NCBI GenBank assembly: GCA_021555075.1
Contig: JAKGBX010000001.1
Coordinates: 1,736,001 to 1,800,000 of the forward strand
Length of the DNA stretch: 64,000 nucleotides
From: Rhodobacteraceae bacterium LMO-JJ12
Lineage (GTDB): Bacteria > Pseudomonadota > Alphaproteobacteria > Rhodobacterales > Rhodobacteraceae
Direction: 5' to 3'
Every line of letters starts with the position of its first letter. Position 1 is the first letter of the stretch. The notes below the pieces were generated by a model. The model ran no database searches. It saw only the letters and a list, made by a program, of their open reading frames with translations, and was not told where the DNA came from. A program made the position numbers and the translations under genes. This document shows, in pieces, positions 16,964 through 26,476 of this stretch.

Positions 16964-19900
16964 ATGTCGACCCCAAAACCTGCATTTGAGACCTACAAGC
17001 TGACTGATCGGTATGCGCGCACAGATGGGCGAGTGTTTTTGACCGGTACACAGGCCCTTGTCCGCATCATCTTTGATCAGGCGCGCCGTGACCGTGCGGC
17101 GGGGCTGAACACTGCCGGTTTTGTTTCAGGTTATCGCGGGTCGCCTCTGGGCGGGGTAGATCTCGAACTCTGGCGCAGCCGCGATCAACTTGAAAAGAAC
17201 AAGATTGAATTCCTCCCTGCAGTCAATGAAGACCTTGGTGCCACGGTCGTATTGGGGGCGCAACAGGCCGCTCTCGATCCTGCTTGCGAGGTCGAGGGTG
17301 TCTTCTCGATGTGGTATGGCAAGGGGCCGGGAGTGGATCGCTCGGGCGATGCCCTGAAACACGGTAATGCCTATGGCTCGTCGCCCAATGGCGGCGTGTT
17401 GGTGGTTGCGGGAGATGATCACGGCTGTGTGTCGTCGTCGATGCCGCACCAGAGCGACGTCGCTTTCATGGCGTGGTTCATGCCGACGCTCAACCCGGCG
17501 AGCATCGCCGAATATCTCATGTTCGGCGAATACGGGCTGGCGTTGTCGCGCTTCAGCGGCGCTTGGGTAGGGTTCAAGGCAATTTCCGAAACGGTCGAGG
17601 CCGGGCAATCGGTCGAATTGCTGCCTTCGCGTGTGTTTGCCACGCCTGACTATACCTATCCCAAGGGTGGTCTGCATGTGCGCCGCGCCGATCTGCCCAG
17701 TGTCGAGATCGAAACCCGTATCGGTCACAAGCTCGACGCGGTAGAAGCCTTTGTCGAGGCAAATCCGATTGATCGGCGCATCTATGACATTTCCGACGCC
17801 ACCTTCGGTATCGTCACCACCGGCAAGGGCCATCTTGATCTGATGGAGGCGCTGCGCCTGCTGGGTCTGAACGAAGCGAAATGCCGGACACTTGGCATCG
17901 ACATTTACAAGGTCGGCATGGTCTGGCCGCTGGCGCGCCGCGATGCGTTGGCTTTTGTGAGCGGCAAGAAGGAAGTGCTGGTCGTCGAAGAGAAACGCGG
18001 CATCATCGAGAGCCAGTTCAAAGAGTATTTCTATGACTGGCCCGGTGCCAAGCCCGAACGGATGGTGGGCAAGCATCGCGCCATTGGCGAGCCGCTGATC
18101 CCTTGGACAGGCGAACTCTCTCCCTTGATCTTGGCGCCGATTGTCGCTGATCGGCTCGATGCGTTCTTTCCGGGCGAGAACTTGCCCGAGAAGGCCCGCG
18201 CGCTCACCGAAACACCACCCCCAGTTCTCAGCCTGCCCGGCGCTACCCGCACGCCTTATTTCTGCTCGGGGTGCCCGCACAACAGCTCGACCAAACTGCC
18301 CGATGGCAGTACGGCGGGTTCGGGCATCGGGTGTCACGTCATGGCAAGCTGGATGGATCGCAACACCGACGGCTATGCCCAGATGGGTGGAGAAGGGGTG
18401 CCTTGGGTTGGCGCATCGCGCTTTTGTGGGGGTCATCACAAGTTCCAGAACCTCGGCGAAGGCACTTGGTATCATTCCGGTTCACTCGCCATCCGTCAGG
18501 CCGTCGCCGCAAACACCAACATCACCTACAAGATCCTCTACAACGATGCCGTTGCGATGACCGGCGGTCAGCCCGTAGATGGCCCCGTCAGCGTGGCCGG
18601 TATCGCCCAGACCTGCCGGGGTGAGGGGGTGCAGCGCATTGCTCTGGTTTCGGATGATCCGGGCAAATTCAACCGCTCCGACTTCCCGGCCGGGACAACC
18701 TTCACTCACCGCGATGCGCTCGATACCGTGCAGCGCGAATTGCGCGAAATTCCTGGCGTCACAGTGCTGATCTACGAGCAAACCTGCGCCACCGAAAAGC
18801 GACGCCGCCGCAAGCGTGGCACGCTGGAAGACCCGAAGAAATTCGCGGTGATAAATGATCTTGTCTGCGAAGGTTGCGGCGATTGTTCGGTCGAGAGCAA
18901 TTGCCTGAGCGTCGAGCCGAAAGAGACCGAATTCGGACGCAAACGCAAGATCAACCTCAATACCTGCAACAAGGATTTCACCTGTGTGAATGGTTTCTGT
19001 CCCAGCTTTGTGACTATCGAAGGCGCCACCCGGCGCAAGCGTGATATGGCGGATATCGACGTGGCCGGGTTGATCGAAGCGCTGCCATTGCCCGACCTGC
19101 CCACACTCGATACGCCCTACGATCTGCTGGTCGCGGGGGTTGGCGGCACCGGCGTGGTGACGTTGGGCGCGCTCGTCACCATGGCGGCGCATCTCGAAGG
19201 CAAAGGGTCGAGTGTGCTCGACTTCACCGGGTTCGCGCAGAAATTCGGCACCGTGCTGGGCTATGTCCGGCTCGCCGATACACCCGATGCGATCAACCAG
19301 GTGCGGATCGAAGCGCGCGGTGCCGAGGCGGTGATTGCTTGTGATGCGGTGGTGGCTTCGGCCCCCAAGGCCTCACTGCATTACCGCAAGGGAACCCAAG
19401 TGGTGCTCAACCGCGCCGAAATGCCCACCGGTGATCTGGTCTTGCATCGCGATGCCGATCTCAGGGTCGACGAACGCGAAGCCCTGATCCGCAAGACCGT
19501 TGGCACGAACCATGTCACGGCCTTCGATGCCAACCGGATTTCCGAAACCTTGATGGGCGACAGCGTTTTCGCCAATATCATCCTTTTGGGCGCGGCGTGG
19601 CAACGCGGCATGGTCCCGGTAAGCGTATTGGCGATGAAACAGGCGATCTTGCTGAATGGCGTTGCCGTCGAAAAGAACGCCCGTGCGTTTGATCTGGGCC
19701 GCGTGCTGGCAGGCAACCCCGAGGCATTGATGACCTACATGCGTGATGAGGCCCCCAAGGCGCAGACGCTTGAGGAATTGATTGATCGGCGCGCCGAATT
19801 CCTCACCGGCTATCAGGATTCTGCCTATGCCACGCGCTATCGCGACTCATTGTCGGCTTTCCAAGGAGAATTGCCCGAACCGTTGCAAGAAACTGCCCTG

Positions 19901-20386
19901 ATGCTTGCCGCAAAATCGCTCTTCAAATTGATGGCCATCAAGGATGAATACGAGGTTGCACGCCTCCACAGCGAGATGGGTTTTGGCGAACAGCTGGCAC
20001 GAGAATTCGAAGGTGACTTCAAGGTGAGGTATCACCTCTCGCCGCCGTTGCTTCCGCTTGGAAAAGACACTCGTGGCCGTCCAAAGAAGCGTGAGTTTGG
20101 TCCATGGATGTCCCCTGTTTTGCGCTTCCTTGCACGCAGGAAAGGGCTGCGCGGCACAGCTCTTGACCCGTTTCGCTTCTCCGCTGATCGCAAGCTGGAT
20201 CGGGAACTGCTGACATGGTTCGAAGGGGTTTTGAGCCGCGTGGTCGAGTGTGCGACGTCACTGTCACCTGAAACCATTCAAGCAATCCTTGCAGCCCCGA
20301 TGGACATCCGGGGCTATGGTCCGGTGCGCGAAAAGGCGGCGGAGGAGGTGTGCGCCCGCGTTGAAACACTGTTGCAATCCGTCTGA
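16964..20386 (+). CDS. Indolepyruvate:ferredoxin oxidoreductase family protein, fused subunits
   Basis: 1140-residue single-chain oxidoreductase that should oxidatively decarboxylate aryl 2-oxoacids (indolepyruvate, phenylpyruvate) to acyl-CoA with reduction of ferredoxin. The order is an IorA-like N-terminal part with thiamine-diphosphate domain (FCSGCPHNSSTK, about 437-448; GGEGVPWVGASRF), a cysteine cluster region at about 630-690 (VCEGCGDCSVESNC, TCNKDFTCVNGFCPS) likely holding Fe-S centres, then an IorB-like gamma domain (VAGVGGTGVVTLGALV) and a C-terminal extension. Ribosome site AAGGAG at 16952-16957. It ends 19 bp from a convergent gene. Role in amino-acid degradation is family knowledge. 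Confidence 0.9.
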   Translation: MSTPKPAFETYKLTDRYARTDGRVFLTGTQALVRIIFDQARRDRAAGLNTAGFVSGYRGSPLGGVDLELWRSRDQLEKNKIEFLPAVNEDLGATVVLGAQQAALDPACEVEGVFSMWYGKGPGVDRSGDALKHGNAYGSSPNGGVLVVAGDDHGCVSSSMPHQSDVAFMAWFMPTLNPASIAEYLMFGEYGLALSRFSGAWVGFKAISETVEAGQSVELLPSRVFATPDYTYPKGGLHVRRADLPSVEIETRIGHKLDAVEAFVEANPIDRRIYDISDATFGIVTTGKGHLDLMEALRLLGLNEAKCRTLGIDIYKVGMVWPLARRDALAFVSGKKEVLVVEEKRGIIESQFKEYFYDWPGAKPERMVGKHRAIGEPLIPWTGELSPLILAPIVADRLDAFFPGENLPEKARALTETPPPVLSLPGATRTPYFCSGCPHNSSTKLPDGSTAGSGIGCHVMASWMDRNTDGYAQMGGEGVPWVGASRFCGGHHKFQNLGEGTWYHSGSLAIRQAVAANTNITYKILYNDAVAMTGGQPVDGPVSVAGIAQTCRGEGVQRIALVSDDPGKFNRSDFPAGTTFTHRDALDTVQRELREIPGVTVLIYEQTCATEKRRRRKRGTLEDPKKFAVINDLVCEGCGDCSVESNCLSVEPKETEFGRKRKINLNTCNKDFTCVNGFCPSFVTIEGATRRKRDMADIDVAGLIEALPLPDLPTLDTPYDLLVAGVGGTGVVTLGALVTMAAHLEGKGSSVLDFTGFAQKFGTVLGYVRLADTPDAINQVRIEARGAEAVIACDAVVASAPKASLHYRKGTQVVLNRAEMPTGDLVLHRDADLRVDEREALIRKTVGTNHVTAFDANRISETLMGDSVFANIILLGAAWQRGMVPVSVLAMKQAILLNGVAVEKNARAFDLGRVLAGNPEALMTYMRDEAPKAQTLEELIDRRAEFLTGYQDSAYATRYRDSLSAFQGELPEPLQETALMLAAKSLFKLMAIKDEYEVARLHSEMGFGEQLAREFEGDFKVRYHLSPPLLPLGKDTRGRPKKREFGPWMSPVLRFLARRKGLRGTALDPFRFSADRKLDRELLTWFEGVLSRVVECATSLSPETIQAILAAPMDIRGYGPVREKAAEEVCARVETLLQSV

Positions 20387-20407
20387 GCCGGGCAAGGGCC
20401 TCGGCTC
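20385..20407. terminator. Bidirectional hairpin between convergent genes
   Basis: GAGCCG-GGC-AAGG-GCC-T-CGGCTC forms a 9-bp stem with one bulge. It includes part of the plus-strand stop codon and part of the minus-strand stop codon, in a 19-bp gap. No long T-run follows on either side, so termination strength is uncertain. Confidence 0.45.
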
Positions 20408-21818
20408 AGTTCAGATCCTGCAACAACCGTCCGTGCTTGCGGGTCTGGCACACCACCTCGCCAAAACTCCCAAATCCGCGCGAACTTAGCATGGGAAGCA
20501 TTTTGCACAGCACCTCGGCCGTGGCTTGTGCGTCGCCAAGAGCCGTGTGGCGCAGCGCGGGCGGAATACTCACCCCCAGCCTTTCGCAAAGCGCATCAAG
20601 CGTATGCGTTTCACTCGCTCCAAACAGCACGGCAGAGAGTAGCACCGTGTCGAGGATAGGATGATCCCAGGTAAGCCCCGATGCTGCCCCGTGTCGGCGC
20701 AAGAACGCCATGTCAAAGGGCGCATTATGCGCAACAATAACGGACTCTCGTGCAAAGGCATGAAAACGCCGCCCGGCTGTGTGAATATCTGGCGCATCCG
20801 CAACCATCGCGTCGCTCACCCCATGCACCTTGGTCGAAGCGGGGGGGATTTTCATGCCCGGATTGACCAACTGGTCGATCACTTCGCCCCGCACGATCTT
20901 GCCATTGACCACGCGCACCGCGCCAATCTGCACGATCTCGTCTCGGTTGGGTTGCAACCCGGTCGTTTCGGTATCAAACACCACAAAGGTCAGCGCCGCG
21001 ATAGGCCGGTTTTCAAGTTCAGGCTGCACCTCCTGAGCCATCAGATCAAAATCATAGATCAACGGGCGCGCGGCGTCGGGCGGGATCAGCGCGTGCGTAT
21101 CGTCAATCACGATCATGTAACCCGGCGCATGCCCCAAGGGTTTCAGCCGCGCCTCAAAGCTCAGGTTGCCCTCGGTTCCGCGGGCCTCAAACCGCACTTC
21201 GGCGCGGGTTTGCATCAGTTCTGCGTGGGCGCTCAGAAGCTCTTCCTCGCGCAGATAATCAAAAATCGAAGCGTTGAGCCGTGGCACATGCACCTGACCC
21301 AGAACAGCCGCTGCCTGACCATCATAGAGCACGATTTGATGGTTCGGGCTGATCACCACCATGGCCACGGGAATCTCGGTGAGAAGCGCCGTCAGACGAT
21401 CTTTATCCGCTGCCAACTTTGCGGTCTGGCTTGCGACCACTTCTGCGGCCTCCATCGTTGATTGCGACAGCTGCCCACTGACCGCCTCTGCCGCCGGAGC
21501 AAGATCGCCGAGGTATCGCGCCTGATGCGCATTCAGCGAAATATTGACCCCAGCATGAGCACGACTGCGCATGCTCGCGGCCAGACGTTCGATTGGCTTG
21601 GCGACATTTTCATCAAACAAAAGCCAGACCCCCGCGGACACCGCGATCAGCCCGAAACCCGATAAAATTGCTGCAAAGAGAAACGCCGAAGCTTCCGCGC
21701 CGGTCTCCATCCGACGATAACCGACCAACAGCGCAAGGCCGACAATCACAATTCCCGACACGGCGATGAAGAGAAAGAACAGGAAAACACGAAGCCGCAG
21801 GCTGAGTCGGGCAAACAT
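20406..21818 (-). CDS. Membrane-anchored PAS/DnaQ-like 3'-5' exonuclease
   Basis: 470-residue protein. Two N-terminal membrane segments (about 10-33 and 45-68), a HAMP-like helical linker (70-125), a PAS-like domain (about 143-240), then a DEDDh exonuclease domain (275-460) with ExoI FDTETTGL (281-288), HNAPFDMAFLRRHG and the C-terminal HTALGDAQAT. All catalytic acidic residues and the His are present, so it should be active, facing the cytoplasm. The start at 21818 overlaps the upstream gene stop (TGATG). DnaQ-like exonucleases of this type are often found with acs, symporter and DUF294 genes. The biological link to acetate is not understood. Confidence 0.85.
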   Translation of the reverse strand: MFARLSLRLRVFLFFLFIAVSGIVIVGLALLVGYRRMETGAEASAFLFAAILSGFGLIAVSAGVWLLFDENVAKPIERLAASMRSRAHAGVNISLNAHQARYLGDLAPAAEAVSGQLSQSTMEAAEVVASQTAKLAADKDRLTALLTEIPVAMVVISPNHQIVLYDGQAAAVLGQVHVPRLNASIFDYLREEELLSAHAELMQTRAEVRFEARGTEGNLSFEARLKPLGHAPGYMIVIDDTHALIPPDAARPLIYDFDLMAQEVQPELENRPIAALTFVVFDTETTGLQPNRDEIVQIGAVRVVNGKIVRGEVIDQLVNPGMKIPPASTKVHGVSDAMVADAPDIHTAGRRFHAFARESVIVAHNAPFDMAFLRRHGAASGLTWDHPILDTVLLSAVLFGASETHTLDALCERLGVSIPPALRHTALGDAQATAEVLCKMLPMLSSRGFGSFGEVVCQTRKHGRLLQDLN

Positions 21819-22339
21819 CAACCCGCTCCGCAGATTGCGACAAGGATAGGATCGTCCCCGGCGACCGGCACCCATTCGATTCCGGCGATTTGACCATCCG
21901 TGCCAAACGCGACGCCATCGGTCAGTGCCGCGCGCCGCGTGCCCTGGCAATCGGCCAATACGGGAAACCTGTGCACCGGCGCCCACCGTCCGAACAGATA
22001 CACATCGGCGAGTTTCCAACCGGGCTGCGCGGCGTGGGTCTTAAGCGACCCGGCATTGATCGCGGCAAAGCGTTCGACATAGGGGCGCACGTAAGTCCAG
22101 GGACGATAGAGCGCCTTGTTCTCCACCGTCTCGGCGATGATGAACCCCTCGGGCAGATTGACCTTGGTGCGTGGAAACCAGCCATATTCGTTGACGATCG
22201 TAACAGTGAGCATGGCCCCAGCGGCCGCCACCGGCAAAAACCATTTCGCGATGCGCCCGCCCACAAGCTTGTTGATCAACATCACCACGCCCGCAGCAGC
22301 AATCCCGGCCACAATCGTGGCGACCAATTCGAAAAACAT
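21818..22339 (-). CDS. Small membrane protein of the acetate gene group, function unknown
   Basis: 173 residues with two hydrophobic segments near the N-terminus (about 3-25 and 33-50) followed by a soluble domain of about 120 residues containing FIIAETVENKALYRPWTYVRPYVERF and KLADVYLFGRWAPV. The topology suggests the soluble part sits on one face of the inner membrane. I do not recognise a domain. It is coupled to the exonuclease gene by TGATG overlap and follows the DUF294 gene by 63 bp, so it probably belongs to the same unit. Confidence 0.75.
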   Translation of the reverse strand: MFFELVATIVAGIAAAGVVMLINKLVGGRIAKWFLPVAAAGAMLTVTIVNEYGWFPRTKVNLPEGFIIAETVENKALYRPWTYVRPYVERFAAINAGSLKTHAAQPGWKLADVYLFGRWAPVHRFPVLADCQGTRRAALTDGVAFGTDGQIAGIEWVPVAGDDPILVAICGAG

Positions 22340-22402
22340 GGCATTCCTCCCATTATCGCCCCATCGCCACCCGATCCTCCCGGGGTGCCGGTGGGAACTG
22401 GT

Positions 22403-24232
22403 CTAACTCAACATCCCGCGCCCGTGGCCGATGGCTGATTGCATGGTCTTTACCACCACAAAGGCGTCACGCAGATGGCTGCGCTCAAAATCCGACAGAT
22501 CGCTGGGATTGAGAAAATTGTCCGGCGCCGCTCCGGCTTTGATCCGTCGCGCCTGGTGCAATAGCCGAGTCTCCGCGATCAGATCATACGCGTCAAGCAG
22601 ATCGCTTGCTCCCGACTTCGAGAGTTGTCCTTTCTCACGCGCTTCTTCCAGCCGCGCACGCGTGTTGACCGGCACAAGCTGCCCCTGCAAGGCGTAAATC
22701 CGGGCCAGATCGACAATCGGGACCACGCCGTTGTGTTTCATGTCTATCGCGCGCCGGTGCTCGCCCGAGCGGATCGTCGCCAGCCCGCGCAACAACCCCA
22801 GCGGTGGCGCATGTTTCAAGGAATTGCTCACCATATGGGCGACAAAGATCGAGTTCTCGCTGGCCGCTTTCAGCGTTTCGCTCTGCAGATCCGCAAAAAG
22901 CGCCGCATCCCCGCCGATCGGGCGCAAATCAAACATTACCGAAGAGAGCATTTGCGCTTCCGGGTCCGGCTTGCGGATCCAACCTGCGAAATAGCTTTTC
23001 CAGACGCGCATTGGCTGACACCAGCGTGGATTGGTCGCCATCATGTCACCCGGGCAATAGACGTAACCGCAGGTATCAAGCCCATCGCTGACGAACTTTG
23101 CCAAATCGGCAAAATAGCCCGTCCTTTGGGCGTCGCTCACGCCATCGTCGAGAAACAGGCAATTGTCCTGATCCGACACACCGGTTTGTTCTTGCCGTCC
23201 TTGGCTGCCACAAGCGAGCCACAGATAGGGAACTGGTGGTGGTCCCAGCTTGGCCTCGGCCAGTGTCAGAAGGCGCCGCGTGGCGGTATCGGCGATGTCG
23301 GTGATCAGACGTGTAACAACTTCGTGGCGGTTGCCGCCTGCCACCAATTGCACCAGAAGCTGCGGAATACGCGCGGTGACCGTTGCCATGGCCTCTGCGG
23401 TTTCGGCATGGGCGATCTCGCTGACCAATTCGGCCGAACTGACGGCCTGAAACCGGGTCAGATCTGTCTGCGTGACGATCCCCACCAACCGTCCCGCCTC
23501 GACAATCGGTACATGCCCGATGCGACGCTCCATCATCAGATGCAGCACATCCGAGCCGATAGCAGAAGGAGCCAGCGTGATCGGGTCGGCGGTCATCACC
23601 TCTGAAACGGGCGTATCCATCGCCATCGCTTCGGCCAAAACCTTACCCGAAAGATCGCGGGTCGTAACGATGCCGATCAGCGTTTTTTTCGGCGCGATCA
23701 CGCAGAGCGAAGAAACCCGCTTGTCACGCATCTTGCGTGCGGCCTGCTGCACCGTGGTCTCGGGTTTGCAGGTGATCGGATCACCTGCCATCAGGGTCTC
23801 AACGCGGCTGGTGGCCAGATCATTGCCGCGCGGACGGGGGCTTCGGGCGCGATCGAAGAAACGTGCAGCCGGTGCCTGAGCGGCGAGCATCGCATGAAAC
23901 GCATCAGGAGGCAGCACCAGCAGGATCGAGTTCTCATCGGCGCGCGCCGATGTCATCGCAATGCCATCGCGCATCAAGCCACGTTCACCAAATGAATTTC
24001 GCAGACCAAGATGACTGACCACTTCATCGTTTTCATCACGGATCTCGACCGCACCTTCATAGATGAGAAACAGCCCCGGTAGTTTTTCCCCGAAATCGTA
24101 CACCGCAAAGTCCCGCGCGACCTTCCAGACGTCAAACTGCGGCACCAACTCTAACAGCGCGTCAAGCGGCAGCGCGTCATAGGGATGCACGGATTTCAGA
24201 AAATTCAGGATCTGCTCGTGGGTCAGCGGCAT
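22403..24232 (-). CDS. cNMP-binding/CBS/DUF294 nucleotidyltransferase-like protein
   Basis: 609-residue cytoplasmic regulatory protein. An N-terminal cyclic-nucleotide-binding-type domain (about 20-125, PGLFLIYEGAVEIRDEND), two CBS motifs (about 145-265: MAGDPITCKPETTVQQAA and VMTADPITLAPSAI), then a DUF294 GlnD-like nucleotidyltransferase region (WLACGSQGRQEQTGVSDQDNCLFLDD, with GSxxRxE-type motif and acidic pair) and the DUF294 C-terminal helical domain. Such proteins are found next to SSS symporters and DnaQ-like exonucleases in many proteobacteria, probably sensing adenylate or cyclic nucleotide levels. The modified target is unknown. Confidence 0.88.
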   Translation of the reverse strand: MPLTHEQILNFLKSVHPYDALPLDALLELVPQFDVWKVARDFAVYDFGEKLPGLFLIYEGAVEIRDENDEVVSHLGLRNSFGERGLMRDGIAMTSARADENSILLVLPPDAFHAMLAAQAPAARFFDRARSPRPRGNDLATSRVETLMAGDPITCKPETTVQQAARKMRDKRVSSLCVIAPKKTLIGIVTTRDLSGKVLAEAMAMDTPVSEVMTADPITLAPSAIGSDVLHLMMERRIGHVPIVEAGRLVGIVTQTDLTRFQAVSSAELVSEIAHAETAEAMATVTARIPQLLVQLVAGGNRHEVVTRLITDIADTATRRLLTLAEAKLGPPPVPYLWLACGSQGRQEQTGVSDQDNCLFLDDGVSDAQRTGYFADLAKFVSDGLDTCGYVYCPGDMMATNPRWCQPMRVWKSYFAGWIRKPDPEAQMLSSVMFDLRPIGGDAALFADLQSETLKAASENSIFVAHMVSNSLKHAPPLGLLRGLATIRSGEHRRAIDMKHNGVVPIVDLARIYALQGQLVPVNTRARLEEAREKGQLSKSGASDLLDAYDLIAETRLLHQARRIKAGAAPDNFLNPSDLSDFERSHLRDAFVVVKTMQSAIGHGRGMLS

Positions 24233-24258
24233 TTTTTTGGTTCAGCCTTGCATCAAAA

Positions 24259-24292
24259 TGAAAAGTCCTGCCCGATCTCTACCGGACAGGAC
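24259..24292 (-). terminator. Probable intrinsic terminator or attenuator after the symporter gene
   Basis: Read on the minus strand, the stem GTCCTG/CAGGAC plus CCG/CGG (24265-24292, one mismatch) is followed by ACTTTTCATTTT, a T-rich tract. It lies between the symporter stop and the DUF294 start, so the downstream genes may be read at lower level or from their own promoter. Confidence 0.6.
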
Positions 24293-24342
24293 CAGATTAC
24301 CAAAGGGCGGGCGGCCACGAAGGGGTCACCCGCCGCATTCCG

Positions 24343-26130
24343 TCAGTGATCCTGGGCCGCTGCTGCGCCACGTGGAACGCGTACGCTTTGCACCAGATCC
24401 TTGATCTCCTGCGGAGTTTCCTTGGTCATTCCCGATACAACATAAGCCACGATAAAGTTTATCGCGGCACCAACCGCACCGAACGATGTCGATTTGATCG
24501 TCCCGAGCAGAGGATCGGCATCGGTGAAGCTGTTGGTGTCCGGAATGAACAACCATCCCTTGTGCAGGAAGATATAGACCAGCGTCACGGTAAGACCCGA
24601 CAGCATACCCGCCACGGCACCGACATTGTTGATCTTGGTCGAGAAGATCCCCATCATCAGGGCTGGGAAGATAGACGCTGCCGCAAGCCCAAAGGCCAAG
24701 GCCACTGTCTGTGCTGCAAAGCCCGGTGGGTTCAGACCCAGATAGGTCGCAACAACGATCGCCACGGCCATGGCAATACGCGCTGACAAAAGCTCGCCCT
24801 TTTCCGAAATGCGCGGATTGATCGAACCCTTGATAAGATCGTGCGAGACCGCCGAAGAGATTGCCAGCAGCAGGCCCGCCGCAGTCGAGAGCGCGGCCGC
24901 AAGACCACCCGCCGCCACCAGACCGATCACCCAGGAGGGCAGGTTGGCAATTTCCGGGTTGGCAAGCACCAGGATATCCGGGTTGAAGTTGGTCAATTCG
25001 TTGCCGGACCAGCCTTTCTCTGTCGCCAGCGCCTGCAAATCGGCGTTGTTGTCGTTGTAATACTGGATCGCGCCGTCGCCGTTCTTGTCTTCCCAGTTGA
25101 GAAGACCGGTTGTCTGCCACGTTGCCATCCAGTCATACTGCTCATCTTCGTCGATCTGCTGAAGCGTTACGGCGCCGCCTTCGATACCGCCATTTGGCCA
25201 CATCATCTCGGTGATGTTGAGGCGCGCCATCGCCCCAACCGCAGGTGCGGTCAGATAAAGCAGCGCAATGAAGACCAGCGCCCAACCGGCCGACCAGCGG
25301 GCATCCGCCACGCGCGGCACGGTGAAGAAGCGCATGATGACATGCGGCAAACCGGCGGTGCCGATCATCAGCGACAGGGTGAAGAGCACCATGTTGAGCG
25401 TGTCGCCATGCTGCGTTGTGTATTCGTTAAAGCCCAACTCCTTGACGATGGCGTCAAGCTTGGCCAGCAACGGCTCGCCGCTGGCGACGTGATCGCCAAA
25501 CAGGCCCAATGCGGGAACCGGATTGCCGGTCAGTTGCAGCGAGATGAACACCGCCGGAATGGTATAGGCTAGGATCAGCACGACATACTGCGCCACCTGG
25601 GTATAGGTCACACCCTTCATGCCGCCGAAAACGGCATAGGCAAACACCACACAAGCGCCGATCAGCAGACCGGTTGTGTTGGAAACTTCAAGAAAACGGC
25701 CAAAGGCCACGCCCACGCCGGTCATCTGGCCGATCACATAGGTGGTCGAAGCGATGATCAGACAGAGCACTGCGACAAGCCGCGCGGTCGAGCTGTAAAA
25801 ACGATCACCAATGAATTCCGACACGGTGTATTTGCCGAACTTGCGCAGGTAAGGCGCCAGCAAGAGCGCCAGTAGCACATAGCCACCGGTCCAACCCATC
25901 AGGTAGGTTGAGTTGTCATAGCCGGTAAAGGCGATAAGCCCAGCCATTGAAATGAATGAGGCCGCCGACATCCAGTCCGCCGCCGTGGCCATGCCATTGG
26001 TGACAGGATGGACGCCGCGGCCTGCGGCATAGAATTCTGATGTGGAGCCCGCACGGGCCCAGATCGCGATGCCGATGTAGATCGCGAATGACGCGCCCAC
26101 AAACAGCAGGTTGATTGTAAACTGATCCAT
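24343..26130 (-). CDS. Sodium:solute symporter, VC_2705 subfamily (acetate/monocarboxylate)
   Basis: 595-residue SSS-family transporter with about 13 hydrophobic segments. Family signature regions include GMATAADWMSAASFISMAGLIAFTGYD (near 45-71), GYVLLALLLAPYLRKFGKYTVSEFIGDRF and the GGLAAALSTAAGLLLAISSAVSHDL core. A soluble insertion around 315-395 (DEDEQYDWMATWQ...) is typical of the VC_2705 subfamily. It follows the DUF4212 partner gene by 18 bp, and acs is in the same strand unit, so acetate or another short carboxylate is the likely substrate. Confidence 0.9.
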   Translation of the reverse strand: MDQFTINLLFVGASFAIYIGIAIWARAGSTSEFYAAGRGVHPVTNGMATAADWMSAASFISMAGLIAFTGYDNSTYLMGWTGGYVLLALLLAPYLRKFGKYTVSEFIGDRFYSSTARLVAVLCLIIASTTYVIGQMTGVGVAFGRFLEVSNTTGLLIGACVVFAYAVFGGMKGVTYTQVAQYVVLILAYTIPAVFISLQLTGNPVPALGLFGDHVASGEPLLAKLDAIVKELGFNEYTTQHGDTLNMVLFTLSLMIGTAGLPHVIMRFFTVPRVADARWSAGWALVFIALLYLTAPAVGAMARLNITEMMWPNGGIEGGAVTLQQIDEDEQYDWMATWQTTGLLNWEDKNGDGAIQYYNDNNADLQALATEKGWSGNELTNFNPDILVLANPEIANLPSWVIGLVAAGGLAAALSTAAGLLLAISSAVSHDLIKGSINPRISEKGELLSARIAMAVAIVVATYLGLNPPGFAAQTVALAFGLAAASIFPALMMGIFSTKINNVGAVAGMLSGLTVTLVYIFLHKGWLFIPDTNSFTDADPLLGTIKSTSFGAVGAAINFIVAYVVSGMTKETPQEIKDLVQSVRVPRGAAAAQDH

Positions 26131-26148
26131 TGTCTCTCGTGATCCCTC

Positions 26149-26409
26149 TTATTCTTCTTCGACGCCGTGTTCCCGGTCGAGCTTGTTCATACGCCATGCG
26201 TAGAAAAAGATGATCGCCAGGAAGACAAGGATCGAACCCTGTTGGGCAAACCAGAAGCCCAGGTCGGTTCCGCCGACGGCAATACCGCTCAGCATTGGGC
26301 GCAGCAGGATGCCGAACCCGAAAGAGACCAGCGCCCAGATGACGAGGCTGATCAGAATGATGCGCAAATTGGTCGACCAATATGCGTTATTGGATGAGTT
26401 GTCGGACAT
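26149..26409 (-). CDS. DUF4212 small membrane subunit of the symporter
   Basis: 86 residues with two hydrophobic segments (about 13-35 and 50-70) and a charged C-terminus, as in YjcH/DUF4212 proteins that accompany SSS acetate transporters. The motif YWSTNLRIILISLVIWALVSFGFGILL is characteristic. Directly upstream of the symporter gene in the transcription direction. Probably an accessory subunit in the inner membrane. Confidence 0.88.
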   Translation of the reverse strand: MSDNSSNNAYWSTNLRIILISLVIWALVSFGFGILLRPMLSGIAVGGTDLGFWFAQQGSILVFLAIIFFYAWRMNKLDREHGVEEE

Positions 26410-26445
26410 GAAGCGTCCTCCCCTTCGTTCCAGATTTCCTTACAA

Positions 26446-26466
26446 GAGCGCGGCTCATCCGCGCTC
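26446..26466. other. Intercistronic hairpin between adk and DUF4212 genes
   Basis: Perfect 8-bp stem GAGCGCGG-CTCAT-CCGCGCTC. On the minus strand it follows the adk stop and is not trailed by a T-run, so it is more likely an mRNA processing or stability element than a full terminator. Confidence 0.5.
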
Positions 26467-26476
26467 CCGCCGTCCC

